48,052 nt of DNA from Ruminococcus sp. (GTDB lineage: Bacteria; Bacillota; Clostridia; Oscillospirales; Acutalibacteraceae): assembly GCA_017473775.1 (NCBI GenBank), contig JAFUJH010000036.1, forward strand, positions 1 through 48,052. The letters run 5' to 3'. A program made the position numbers and the translations under genes. Below the pieces are notes generated by a model. It was given only the letters and a program-made list of their open reading frames with translations. It ran no database searches and was not told where the DNA came from. Each line of letters opens with the position of its first letter. The stretch's first letter is position 1. Shown here one piece after another: positions 32,855 to 40,844 of the stretch.

Positions 32855-33991
32855 ATGGACACAAGGTCAATTTCTCTTTTCTCTGGTGCAATGGGTCTGG
32901 ACATTGGCCTTATGCAGGCAGGGATTGATATACAAATTGGGCAGGACTTTGATAATTCCTGCATTCTGACAATGCAAGCAAATGGACACCAGGGCATTGC
33001 CGGAGATATTCGCAATATTACTTCTGAGGAAATTTTGAAACAAGTCAATATGAAGGTCGGAGAACCTTTTTTGATTTGTGGCGGTCCTCCTTGCCAACCG
33101 TTCTCTACAGCTGGCAAAAGACTGGGCATCAATGACCCGCGCGGAAGTTTGTTCAAAGAGTTTGTCCGTATGATTGATGAAATCCGTCCTCGTTTCTTTG
33201 TCATGGAGAATGTCAAAGGTCTTATGAGTTCCATTTTGAAAGACGAGAACGGCGAGAACACGGACACAAAAGTGCTTGATGTAATTCTGGACGAGTTCCG
33301 CAAATTGAATTACAAAACCGTTTATGGTCTGTTGGATGCCGTGAATTACGGTGTTCCTCAGTTCCGTGAGAGATTTGTTCTGATTGGTAGCAGAGATGGA
33401 GAGGACATTTTCCTTCCTGCACCTACACATTTTAGAATCCACCAGAATCCTGCATATCGTTGGGTAACACTTGGAGACACAATCCGAGACCTTGAGAATG
33501 CAGACGGTGAATGTGCATCTTTCAGTGATAGCAGACTGGATTTCCTCCGCATGGTTCCAGAGGGCGGAAATTGGAAAGACCTGCCGAAAGATGTTGTACA
33601 GGAGGCAATGGGCGGTGCATTCACTTCTGGCGGTGGCAAAGTTGGTTTCTATCGACGTTTGTCCTATGCACAGCCATCCCCGACAGTAGTCACCAGTCCT
33701 GTACAGAAAGCAACCATGATGTGCCATCCTACGATGGATAGACCTCTTAGTGTTGCAGAATATGCGAGAATTCAACAGTTCCCCGATGATTGGAAGTTCA
33801 TGGGGACAACCAGTGATAAATACAGACAGATTGGAAATGCCGTTCCTGTCGGTCTGGCAAGAGCAATCGGAGAAATGCTGATTGCCGTAGCAAATAAGGA
33901 TGCTGAGATTGTGGTCAAGAGAACCAGAGGAACCAGTGTCCATGATAAGATTCAAAATGCAATCAGAATGGGAGGTACAAGCAAATGTTAA
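32855..33991 (+). CDS. DNA (cytosine-5-)-methyltransferase
   Basis: The 378-residue enzyme has all main m5C motifs: SLFSGAMGLDIGL (motif I, residues 5-17), the catalytic GGPPCQPFSTAGKR (motif IV, about 75-88), FVMENVKGL (motif VI), a QFRERFVLIG (motif VIII) and YRQIGNAVPV (motif X, about 327-336). The target recognition domain is short, between about 190 and 280. It overlaps the next gene by 7 bases, and together they make a type II restriction-modification system that protects the element and host. The recognition sequence cannot be read from the protein. Confidence 0.93.
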   Translation: MDTRSISLFSGAMGLDIGLMQAGIDIQIGQDFDNSCILTMQANGHQGIAGDIRNITSEEILKQVNMKVGEPFLICGGPPCQPFSTAGKRLGINDPRGSLFKEFVRMIDEIRPRFFVMENVKGLMSSILKDENGENTDTKVLDVILDEFRKLNYKTVYGLLDAVNYGVPQFRERFVLIGSRDGEDIFLPAPTHFRIHQNPAYRWVTLGDTIRDLENADGECASFSDSRLDFLRMVPEGGNWKDLPKDVVQEAMGGAFTSGGGKVGFYRRLSYAQPSPTVVTSPVQKATMMCHPTMDRPLSVAEYARIQQFPDDWKFMGTTSDKYRQIGNAVPVGLARAIGEMLIAVANKDAEIVVKRTRGTSVHDKIQNAIRMGGTSKC

Positions 33992-34728
33992 ACATTGAAC
34001 CTTTGAACAGTGAATACAACGAGCAGGAGGTTTGTGCTGCCATCGGCACTGCTTTGACCGACTTCTATACTGCATTGACAAGAACCCTTGATAACATTGA
34101 TGTTGATAAGATTCTGAAACGAAAGAATCCGTATCTGTATCGTGCAAAGGGTATCAACAGTGCAGGTCAGATTGTGGACGGTATTCTGGCCGCCTATGTT
34201 TCATCCAGTGAGGAAACATTGTTCGGAAACTGTTTCTTTGAACCCATTGCCATTGTTGTGGCAGGAGGTCAGAAAGCAGTCACAGAAGGTGTGGACATCA
34301 CCGTTGACAAGGACAACACCATTTACAGTATCGCCGTAAAGAGTGGCACATCTGTTTTTAATGCTGACAGCAGAAAGAGACAGGAACAGAATTTCCAGGC
34401 CGCTCAGAAACGAGCACAACAAGCAAGAAAGGCATTTCTGCCTGTTGTTGGTTATGGTTACGGCAAGAAGAAAACCAAGGCAGGTCACGAGAAATTCTAT
34501 CTCGAACTGGCAGGTAAAGACTTCTGGGAATGGTTGACTGGTGACGCTGATTTCTATACCAAAATCATTGCCTTTATGGGAACCAGACCCGATGAATATG
34601 CACAGGAGTTTGAGGAGGCATATAGCAAGGCGGAGAACCGCATGGTTCGTGAGTTCACCATTAAATATTGCAAAGAAGATGGTTCCATCGACTGGGACAC
34701 CCTCATCAAATTCAATAGTGGGGATTGA
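33985..34728 (+). CDS. PmeII-family type II restriction endonuclease
   Basis: The 247-residue protein matches the PmeII family: YRAKGINSAGQIVDGILAAYVSSSEET near 46-72, and a PD-(D/E)XK-like core with GVDITVD...IYSIAVKSG near 98-120, in which Asp and the VK lysine would be catalytic. It begins inside the end of the methyltransferase gene, so translation is coupled with the modification enzyme first, which protects against self-cleavage. The cut site is presumably that of the methyltransferase. Confidence 0.8.
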   Translation: MLNIEPLNSEYNEQEVCAAIGTALTDFYTALTRTLDNIDVDKILKRKNPYLYRAKGINSAGQIVDGILAAYVSSSEETLFGNCFFEPIAIVVAGGQKAVTEGVDITVDKDNTIYSIAVKSGTSVFNADSRKRQEQNFQAAQKRAQQARKAFLPVVGYGYGKKKTKAGHEKFYLELAGKDFWEWLTGDADFYTKIIAFMGTRPDEYAQEFEEAYSKAENRMVREFTIKYCKEDGSIDWDTLIKFNSGD

Positions 34729-34738
34729 CCTACATAGA

Positions 34739-34765
34739 AAGCAGGACCCACCGGTCCTGCTTTTT
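34739..34765 (+). terminator. Intrinsic terminator of the restriction-modification operon
   Basis: AAGCAGGACC (34739-34748) pairs with GGTCCTGCTT (34753-34762), ending in TTTTT. Confidence 0.88.
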
Positions 34766-34803
34766 GCTTACGGCAAACCTAAAAATTCCTGCATATCTTT
34801 TTT

Positions 34804-34915
34804 CTGTATATAATACCGATAACGCGGAAACCGCACAGCGGAATCGCATTTGTGTACTTGTTCATCCGATGCCGTAAAGATATTATATACAGTAAATTAC
34901 TGATATTATATACAG
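34804..34915. promoter_or_regulatory. Three copies of a 12-base motif upstream of the recombinase
   Basis: CTGTATATAATA (34804-34815) occurs once and its exact reverse complement TATTATATACAG occurs twice (34881-34892 and 34904-34915). The last two are 23 bases apart. They may be binding sites for the recombinase or a regulator, or overlap its promoter. The rest of 34729-35053 is AT-rich without a gene. Confidence 0.5.
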
Positions 34916-35053
34916 AAACTTTTTGACATTTTTTATTTATGAGGAAATTTTGAAGAATGGTCGACATCTTTCCCAGAAGCCTTGTTTTATTAAAATTTAC
35001 GCGCTACAATATACTCACGATGATTAACAACAACACCAAGGTGGGAAAAGTAT

Positions 35054-36874
35054 ATGGCAGATAAACCGAGAGCGAAAGCATATATTTATACTCGTGTTTC
35101 AACTGCAATGCAGGTTGACGGTTTCAGTCTCGATGCACAACGAGAGGAAATCAAACGATTTGCAGAGTTGAAACGAATTGATATTGTCGGAGAATACTGC
35201 GACGAGGGTAAGTCCGGCAAGAATACCAAGAACCGAACAGAATTTAACAGGATGCTCACCGACATCAAACGAAAGAAAGATGATGTCCGTTATGTCCTGG
35301 TTTTTAAGTTGTCCCGATTCGCCCGTAATGCTGCGGACACTCTGGAAAACCTCCGAGCAATGCAGAATTGCGGTGTTGACCTGCTCTGCACTGAGGATGG
35401 TCTGGACAGCTCTTCGACCTCTGGCAAATTGATGATTTCCATCATGTCTGCATTTGCGGAAATGGAGTTGGAGAACATCCACACCCAAACGATGGCAGGA
35501 CGCCGCCAGAAAGCGAAAGAGGGCAAATGGAACGGAGGTTTTGCTCCGTATGGTTATAAACTCGTTGATGGTTTCTTGACCATCGTGGAGGACGAGGCAA
35601 AGACTGTAAAGTACATCTTTGAATTGTTCACCACTACACCTCTGGGTGCAAACGGTGTTGCCAAGAGACTGAATGCCGAGGGCATTGCAAAGAACGAAAG
35701 ACCAAACGGCAAACATACCGTTTTCACTGGTGATTTCATCAAGAAAACCATTGATAACCCTGTGTACATGGGAAAAATCGCATACGGACGCCGTAAGACT
35801 GAGAAAGTCCATGGCGAGGACGGAAGAACCCACATTGTCAAGGAAACGGACGAAAGCAACATCATCATTTCCGAGGGTGTGCATGAGGCAATCGTTTCCG
35901 AGGAAGTCTGGAACGATGCCCACGAGAAAAGAATCCGCACAGGTGTCAAAAAGGAGAAACTGGAAAAAGAGCATGAGTACATTCTCTCTGGTCTGCTCCG
36001 TTGTCCGAACTGCGGAAAACCGATGTACGGCATACCATCAAGGAAAAAGAGAAAGGATGGCACTCCATACCCTGTCTCTTATGCCTACAAGTGCCGTCAG
36101 TCCAAGAATTTGACTGGACTTGATTGTACATTCAACAAGCAGTTTAATTGCCGTGAGATTGATGCAGAGGTCTCCACAGCAATTTCAATGTGTTTCTTTA
36201 CTCCCGATGTCATTGAGCGCATCCGTGAGGAAATGAACCGTGAGTATGATGTCAGCGAGTTGGAAGTGAGACTGGAAACGGTACGAAAGAACCAAAAAGT
36301 CCTGCTTGCAAGGAAAAAGAAACTTGAACAATCAAGAGATGCCCTTGACCCACTCGATAAGAACTATGATATGAAATTTGATTCTTTCATTGATAGTCTT
36401 GATAAAGTCTTTGATGAACTCAGAGAGGTCGAAAAGGTCATTGACAGCATTGAAAGAAAAATCAGAAATGCCCACAACTCCAAGAAAACCAAGGAGGATG
36501 CAATCCAACTGCTGTTGGAGTTTGGACAGGCATACCCGACATTGCCGGAGGCAGAGCAAAAGAAAATCGCCAATGTTCTCATTGATAGCATTGAGATTTT
36601 CCCGACCAAGCGAGCATTCGGTTATTTGAAAACAATACATTTCTCGTTCCCTGTGTTAAGCGGAGACGAGATAAAACAGACCATGACCATCTGGGACACC
36701 CATCCAGACATACTGGACGAGGACGGCAATTTCAACGGTTACAATCCAGAGGACGATTTGCCACCAGTTGACATGGAAACAGGCACGATTGTAGTTCATC
36801 CAGAGGGGGAAGTTTTCCCACCTAAACGAATTACAGACGAGTGTGTTGCTGTGCTCAGCAACACAGCGATATAA
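35054..36874 (+). CDS. Large serine recombinase (integrase)
   Basis: The 606-residue enzyme integrates and excises the element. The resolvase domain is at about 8-155 with the nucleophile in YTRVSTAMQVDGFSL (Ser 16 or near). The recombinase domain follows (APYGYKLVDG...FELFTTTPLGANGVA, about 160-280), then a zinc ribbon (CPNCGKPMYG...CRQ...C, about 318-360), a coiled coil (about 395-490) and a C-terminal tail. The start at 35054 is 8 bases after AAGGTGG. The stop codon falls inside the host GCGATAT repeat, so the last residues (about NTAI) are probably provided by host DNA. Confidence 0.93.
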   Translation: MADKPRAKAYIYTRVSTAMQVDGFSLDAQREEIKRFAELKRIDIVGEYCDEGKSGKNTKNRTEFNRMLTDIKRKKDDVRYVLVFKLSRFARNAADTLENLRAMQNCGVDLLCTEDGLDSSSTSGKLMISIMSAFAEMELENIHTQTMAGRRQKAKEGKWNGGFAPYGYKLVDGFLTIVEDEAKTVKYIFELFTTTPLGANGVAKRLNAEGIAKNERPNGKHTVFTGDFIKKTIDNPVYMGKIAYGRRKTEKVHGEDGRTHIVKETDESNIIISEGVHEAIVSEEVWNDAHEKRIRTGVKKEKLEKEHEYILSGLLRCPNCGKPMYGIPSRKKRKDGTPYPVSYAYKCRQSKNLTGLDCTFNKQFNCREIDAEVSTAISMCFFTPDVIERIREEMNREYDVSELEVRLETVRKNQKVLLARKKKLEQSRDALDPLDKNYDMKFDSFIDSLDKVFDELREVEKVIDSIERKIRNAHNSKKTKEDAIQLLLEFGQAYPTLPEAEQKKIANVLIDSIEIFPTKRAFGYLKTIHFSFPVLSGDEIKQTMTIWDTHPDILDEDGNFNGYNPEDDLPPVDMETGTIVVHPEGEVFPPKRITDECVAVLSNTAI

Positions 36875-37235
36875 ATTCCTACGGATTTTGCGATATACGC
36901 CAAAGCGTGCGATATACCTTTGGTGCGATATGTGCCTAACGGCACGAGAATTTATATCATATCGCAGGCGAACAAAGTGAGCCTATATCGCATTCGATAC
37001 CTTGTGAGAATATATCTCATTCAGCGAAAGATGAATATATCGCAAGAAAGGTTTGATTCTAATGACTGAAAAAACTATTAAAGAATTGGCTGTTGACCTT
37101 ACTGTTAAAATTACAAATATTTGCGACAAAGAAAAACTTATGAGTATATGCAACTCAGCGATATAAATTCCTGCGGAATTTGCGATATACGCCAAAGCGT
37201 GCGATATACCTGACGGTGCGATATGTTTGCTTCGC
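36857..37235. repeat. Two GCGATAT box-hairpin arrays flanking a small frame
   Basis: From about 36863 GCGATAT boxes alternate with AATTCCTACGGATTT, CGCCAAAGCG, ACCTTTGGT and GTGCCTAACGGCAC hairpins up to about 37050. A second array runs from about 37156 with AATTCCTGCGGAATT, CGCCAAAGCG, ACCTGACGGT and TTTGCTTCGCAAA. The second array ends just before the cyuA RBS. Confidence 0.8.
37062..37166 (+). CDS. Possible 34-residue peptide between repeat arrays
   Basis: The frame begins MTEKTIKELAVDLTVKITNI and ends in CNSAI, with AAAGG 8 to 9 bases upstream. Like the recombinase, its last codons and stop lie in the next GCGATAT repeat. It could be a small gene cut short by the repeat or a remnant. Evidence is weak. 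Confidence 0.35.
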   Translation: MTEKTIKELAVDLTVKITNICDKEKLMSICNSAI

Positions 37236-37266
37236 AAACAATTTTATACAAGGAGGGATACACAGT

Positions 37267-38538
37267 ATGGACACAACCTTACATTATAGTGATTACATAA
37301 ACATTCTCAAAGAAGAACTTGTGCCTGCTATGGGCTGTACTGAGCCTATAGCCATAGCTTTTGCATCCGCTAAAGCTAAAGAGGTACTGGGCTGTACCCC
37401 TGACAGCGTAAGGCTTGATGTCAGCGGTAACATCCTGAAGAATGTGAAAAGCGTAGTTGTCCCCCACACAGGAGGACTCCGCGGTATTCCTGCGGCGGCG
37501 GCAATCGGTATTGTGGCAGGGGATGCAGACAAACAGCTTGAGGTTTTGGCTGATATATCACGCAGTCAGATAGAGGATGCAAAAAGCTTCCTTGACTCCA
37601 CCCCAATCAGTGTTCACTACGCAGACACTCCCCATATCTTTGACATTATGGTTACTCTTTCTGCAGGAGATGACTCTGCTTTTGTACGCATATGCGAGCA
37701 CCACACAAACATTGTGTGCATACGCAAAAATAACGAGACTCTCTTTGAGAAAGAGGTTATCCCTCAGGAGAACGGACTTACCGACCACTCTGTGCTCAGT
37801 ATTGAGGAAATCATAGAATTTGCAGAAAGCACCGACCTTGAGCCCTTAAGAAGTACCCTTGAAAGACAGATTGATTATAATATGGCAATTGCCATGGTGG
37901 GTATGAAAAACGATTACGGTGCAAATATAGGCAGCACTCTGCTCTCCCACGGAAAGCCCGATATTTATCAGAAGATGAGAGCATACGCTGCCGCAGGCAG
38001 TGATGCCCGAATGAACGGATGCGAGATGCCTGTTATCATCTGCTCAGGCTCAGGAAATCAGGGCATTACCGCCAGCGTTCCGCTGATTGTATATGCACAG
38101 GAGGAGGGTTATGCAAGCGATGACCTGCTCCGTGCACTTATCGTGTCAAACCTTGTGACAATACACCTGAAGGCAGGTATCGGCAGGCTGTCCGCATACT
38201 GCGGAGTTGTCAGTGCAGGAGTAGGCTCTGCCGCAGGAGTAGCATTCCTCAAGGGCGGCAGGTACGACACCATTGCACACACAATTGTAAACGCCCTTGC
38301 AATGGACTCGGGCATTATCTGCGACGGTGCAAAGGCAAGCTGTGCCGCAAAGATAGCTTCTGCTGTGGACGCAGGACTCCTTGGACTTTTTATGTACGAA
38401 AACGGCAACCAGTTCTACTCAGGTGAGGGGCTTGTGGCAAAGGGTGTGGAGAACACAATCCGCAACATCGGCTCTCTTGCCCGTAACGGTATGGCGACAA
38501 CCGACAAGGAAATTATCCGCATTATGCTGGAAAACTGA
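37267..38538 (+). CDS. cyuA: UPF0597/L-cysteine desulfidase family protein
   Basis: The 423-residue protein belongs to the CyuA (YhaM) family, iron-sulfur enzymes related to the alpha part of L-serine dehydratase that split cysteine into pyruvate, ammonia and sulfide. Motifs are AMGCTEPIAIAFASAKA (residues about 20-36), a cysteine-bearing NGCEMPVIICSGSGNQGITA (about 250-269), SAYCGVVSAGVGSAAG and IICDGAKASCAAK near the C-terminus. The ATG at 37267 is 8 bases after AAGGAGG. A longer frame from 37180 is repeat sequence and is rejected. Substrate is inferred from family. Confidence 0.85.
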   Translation: MDTTLHYSDYINILKEELVPAMGCTEPIAIAFASAKAKEVLGCTPDSVRLDVSGNILKNVKSVVVPHTGGLRGIPAAAAIGIVAGDADKQLEVLADISRSQIEDAKSFLDSTPISVHYADTPHIFDIMVTLSAGDDSAFVRICEHHTNIVCIRKNNETLFEKEVIPQENGLTDHSVLSIEEIIEFAESTDLEPLRSTLERQIDYNMAIAMVGMKNDYGANIGSTLLSHGKPDIYQKMRAYAAAGSDARMNGCEMPVIICSGSGNQGITASVPLIVYAQEEGYASDDLLRALIVSNLVTIHLKAGIGRLSAYCGVVSAGVGSAAGVAFLKGGRYDTIAHTIVNALAMDSGIICDGAKASCAAKIASAVDAGLLGLFMYENGNQFYSGEGLVAKGVENTIRNIGSLARNGMATTDKEIIRIMLEN

Positions 38539-38557
38539 ATACAGACGCAAAAAAATC

Positions 38558-38590
38558 ACACCCTGTAGGCAAACCTACAGGGTGTTTTGT
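38558..38590 (+). terminator. Intrinsic terminator of cyuA
   Basis: ACACCCTGTAGG (38558-38569) pairs perfectly with CCTACAGGGTGT (38574-38585), followed by TTTGTG. Confidence 0.85.
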
Positions 38591-38617
38591 GTGGAATCAA
38601 ATTATCCCGGGAGCGAA

Positions 38618-39025
38618 TCAATCTTCCTCGTCGAAGTCCTCATCATTATACCAGTCACCCAAGTCATCGTCATCATCAACGGTAAATTCATCCTCGTTAA
38701 ACTCAAACTCCTCCTTGTGCTCCTTATCGAACTGAGTCTCCAGACTGTGGATGAAATCTTGGATATCGCTGTCGTCTGCCTCCTCTATACTGTCCACTTC
38801 TTTTTCAAAGTAAATCAGCACGCCGCCTTTGTAGAAGGTCAGATTCCCGGAAATATTCTGTGCAGGAGTCACATCCGGCATTATCTGCTTCACAGTGAAG
38901 CCTTTTTCAAGGTACAAGTTGATGATTTGTTCCGTGTTGGGATAGCTTTCAACAAACAGCCGTCCTCCGTTGCGTATTTCTACTTCATTTCCGTCGTTAA
39001 TGTGTACAAGCTTACATACTTTCAT
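38618..39025 (-). CDS. Acidic hypothetical protein, 135 residues
   Basis: The N-terminal two thirds (MKVCKLVHINDGNEVEIRNG...) look like a small mixed alpha/beta domain. The last 45 residues are strongly acidic (DEFTVDDDDDLGDWYNDEDF). The start at 39025 follows AAAGGTG. An in-frame start at 39127 would include AT-rich promoter-like sequence and is rejected. Conserved function is unknown. It lies alone between two terminators. Confidence 0.65.
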   Translation of the reverse strand: MKVCKLVHINDGNEVEIRNGGRLFVESYPNTEQIINLYLEKGFTVKQIMPDVTPAQNISGNLTFYKGGVLIYFEKEVDSIEEADDSDIQDFIHSLETQFDKEHKEEFEFNEDEFTVDDDDDLGDWYNDEDFDEED

Positions 39026-39153
39026 AAAAACACCTTTACCTTTCACTAACCTTAATTTATTCTGTCTATCTTGCCGCGGGAGATATATATTATCACCACA
39101 ATGTACAATTGTCAAGCATTTTGTCACAATTTACAATTTGTTTACAAATAAAT

Positions 39154-39180
39154 AAGGTCCTGCAAGATTGCAAGACCTTT
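39154..39180 (-). terminator. Imperfect terminator of the methyltransferase gene
   Basis: AAGGTCcTGCA (39154-39164) pairs with TGCAaGACCTT (39169-39179) with one mismatch. The minus strand then reads TATTTATT. Confidence 0.55.
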
Positions 39181-39186
39181 AAGGAA

Positions 39187-39972
39187 TTATTTACTTTTAT
39201 ACTCATACATACGGTACATTGCACGGGCAATTGCTCCGCCGTAGAAAATTCTGAACACAAAGCCCTCTGCACCTGTGAGCTGTGAAGTGAGATTCTCAGG
39301 AGTCATACTGTGTTCTTTTACAAACACAAGCCCTGTGTTATCTGTAAAGACAGCAGGCGAATCTGTGCCGTATACAACTGTGACTCCCACATCGTTTACA
39401 GGGTTGCGGTATTTTGAGGCTTTGGCGGCTTTCACGGTATAGCAATCCATCAGTACCTTCACCGACTCAAAGTGTGTACTCAAGGCTTTAAGCAGATTAT
39501 TCATTTCATTATGAGTAAAATACATACTGATTCCCTCAAGTACAACTACTGCGTTCTTACAGGGGAGGTTGCTTATCCAATCTGTTCTTCTTGCATCTGC
39601 GCAGAGCATATGGTAGGCTTCAGTTTCTGAATAATACATCTTCCTCTCCTCTATCACCTGAGGAAAATCAACATCATACCACAAGCAGGCTTTTGCCTGT
39701 ATTCTCTCACATCGGCTGTCCATTCCGCAACCTATGTGCAGGACAATGGGGTTTTCTGTGCAGTTTATCTGCTCATTAACCCAGTTGTCGTACACCTTTG
39801 AACGCATACCCATATAATAGGCAAGCCACTTGGATTTTGATTTGCCTTTAAGGTCAAAGCCTTCTTTTTCCCAGATTTCTTCTGCCTTTTTATCACTGAG
39901 GATAACACCTTTACGGCTTACATATGCCTTACCGTAAAGAGGAATATACAGTGTTTTATTTACATTGTTCAT
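39187..39972 (-). CDS. Class I SAM methyltransferase, leucine carboxyl methyltransferase-like
   Basis: The 261-residue protein shows the LCMT/PPM1 pattern: an N-terminal helix region (FDLKGKSKSKWLAYYMGMRSKVYD), then VLHIGCGMDSRCERI as SAM motif I (about 76-90), DVDFPQVIEERKMYY, and VVVLEGISMYF (motif III-like). In bacteria these act on small molecules or are uncharacterised. It begins 18 bases after a nucleotidyltransferase gene on the same strand, with a weak RBS (GGAATAAG), and is probably co-transcribed. The substrate is unknown. Confidence 0.78.
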   Translation of the reverse strand: MNNVNKTLYIPLYGKAYVSRKGVILSDKKAEEIWEKEGFDLKGKSKSKWLAYYMGMRSKVYDNWVNEQINCTENPIVLHIGCGMDSRCERIQAKACLWYDVDFPQVIEERKMYYSETEAYHMLCADARRTDWISNLPCKNAVVVLEGISMYFTHNEMNNLLKALSTHFESVKVLMDCYTVKAAKASKYRNPVNDVGVTVVYGTDSPAVFTDNTGLVFVKEHSMTPENLTSQLTGAEGFVFRIFYGGAIARAMYRMYEYKSK

Positions 39973-39989
39973 AGGTCTTATTCCGAAGC

Positions 39990-40763
39990 TCAGACAATGG
40001 CTTTTATTTCTTTGACAATCTGTGCTATATCTGCTGACACTGCCTCAGGATTTGTGAACAAATCTGCAAAGAGCTTTTCTATATTCTCCTCAAAATTCTT
40101 TGGAAGAATTTTACAATTCTGCCTGCAAAGCTGTACAAGGCGTTTCTCTCCCGGATGAGTCAGCTCATTTAGGGCAAAGAGCACATCAAAGTAAGACTCC
40201 ATAAAAGCAGAAGTTCTGTGGTTGATGCTTACCATATCCCCTCGGTTGACAGCTTTCTGAATCTGTCCGTCATAGGAAGGGAGCATACCGCTGAGAAGGC
40301 TCATATTCTTCTCTATAATATTCTTTTTAAGTTCCTTGGGATAAGGGATAGTAAACCTATCCTTTATGTTCTGCAGTCTGCCCTGAGCGTCATAAATCAC
40401 CTTGCAGGTCACAAGGTTGTGCCACATACAGGTTGTGTAGCCTGTGCGTGCACCGAAAGACTCCACCACAGAGGCAACGTCAGCCGTGAAATCATCAAGG
40501 TTACGATAGAGGATATCAATATCCACGCCGTTTTTCAGGGTGCAGTTATCCTCAAGCTCCCAGAAATGGTTGGAAAGTTCAATGTAGGAGCAGTATTTAT
40601 CGAGGATAGTCTTACGCACATTATCATCAATACTGCCTGTGCAGTAAAGGTACACATCGTAGTCTGACTTCGCGTCAAAGTTTTCTCCTGCACGGGAACC
40701 GCCCAGGGCGATAGCCTCAACCTCAGGGATGTTTTTAAGTTCTTCAAATAGTTTTTCTACCAT
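39990..40763 (-). CDS. Nucleotidyltransferase (MNT/DUF4037-like)
   Basis: The 257-residue protein starts with a pol-beta-type nucleotidyltransferase domain: GGSRAGENFDAKSDYDVYLY (residues about 21-40) gives the GS and D-x-D metal ligands. GVDIDILYRN near 79-88 gives the third acid. The rest is helical, as in DUF4037. Such proteins transfer AMP to drugs, tRNA or proteins, but no specific target is seen. It leads an operon with the LCMT-like methyltransferase, a pairing that could serve self-protection or modification. The RBS is GGTGATA. Confidence 0.75.
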   Translation of the reverse strand: MVEKLFEELKNIPEVEAIALGGSRAGENFDAKSDYDVYLYCTGSIDDNVRKTILDKYCSYIELSNHFWELEDNCTLKNGVDIDILYRNLDDFTADVASVVESFGARTGYTTCMWHNLVTCKVIYDAQGRLQNIKDRFTIPYPKELKKNIIEKNMSLLSGMLPSYDGQIQKAVNRGDMVSINHRTSAFMESYFDVLFALNELTHPGEKRLVQLCRQNCKILPKNFEENIEKLFADLFTNPEAVSADIAQIVKEIKAIV

Positions 40764-40810
40764 ATTATCACCTCATAAAAGGAATTTTTACAATACAATA
40801 ATAAACCAAA

Positions 40811-40838
40811 ACAGCTCCCCTTGCAAGAAGGAGAGCTG
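40811..40838 (-). terminator. Terminator of the acyltransferase gene
   Basis: CAGCTC (40812-40817) pairs with GAGCTG (40833-40838), and CTT/AAG inside. The minus strand ends in TTTTGGTTT. Confidence 0.6.
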
Positions 40839-40844
40839 AAAATT

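Larger units (their letters stand above)
26100..36870. mobile_element. Integrative mobilizable element with MobV relaxase and large serine recombinase
   Basis: A 10.8-kb block of plasmid-type genes sits between host genes rlmD and cyuA: NERD protein, RepL-like protein, relaxosome proteins, MobV relaxase, a surface protein, restriction-modification pair and serine recombinase. No type IV secretion genes are present, so it needs a helper to transfer. The right end lies at the 3' end of the recombinase gene, where a host GCGATAT repeat begins. The left end is between 26090 and 26116. TATAAATTC occurs at both edges (26100-26108 and 36870-36878) but is not proven to be the crossover site. Boundaries are approximate. 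Confidence 0.8.

Noticed and set aside
26100-36878. TATAAATTC as the attachment core
   Set aside because: The right copy lies several bases inside the host repeat, so host DNA already begins before it. A 9-base AT-rich match is also weak evidence.
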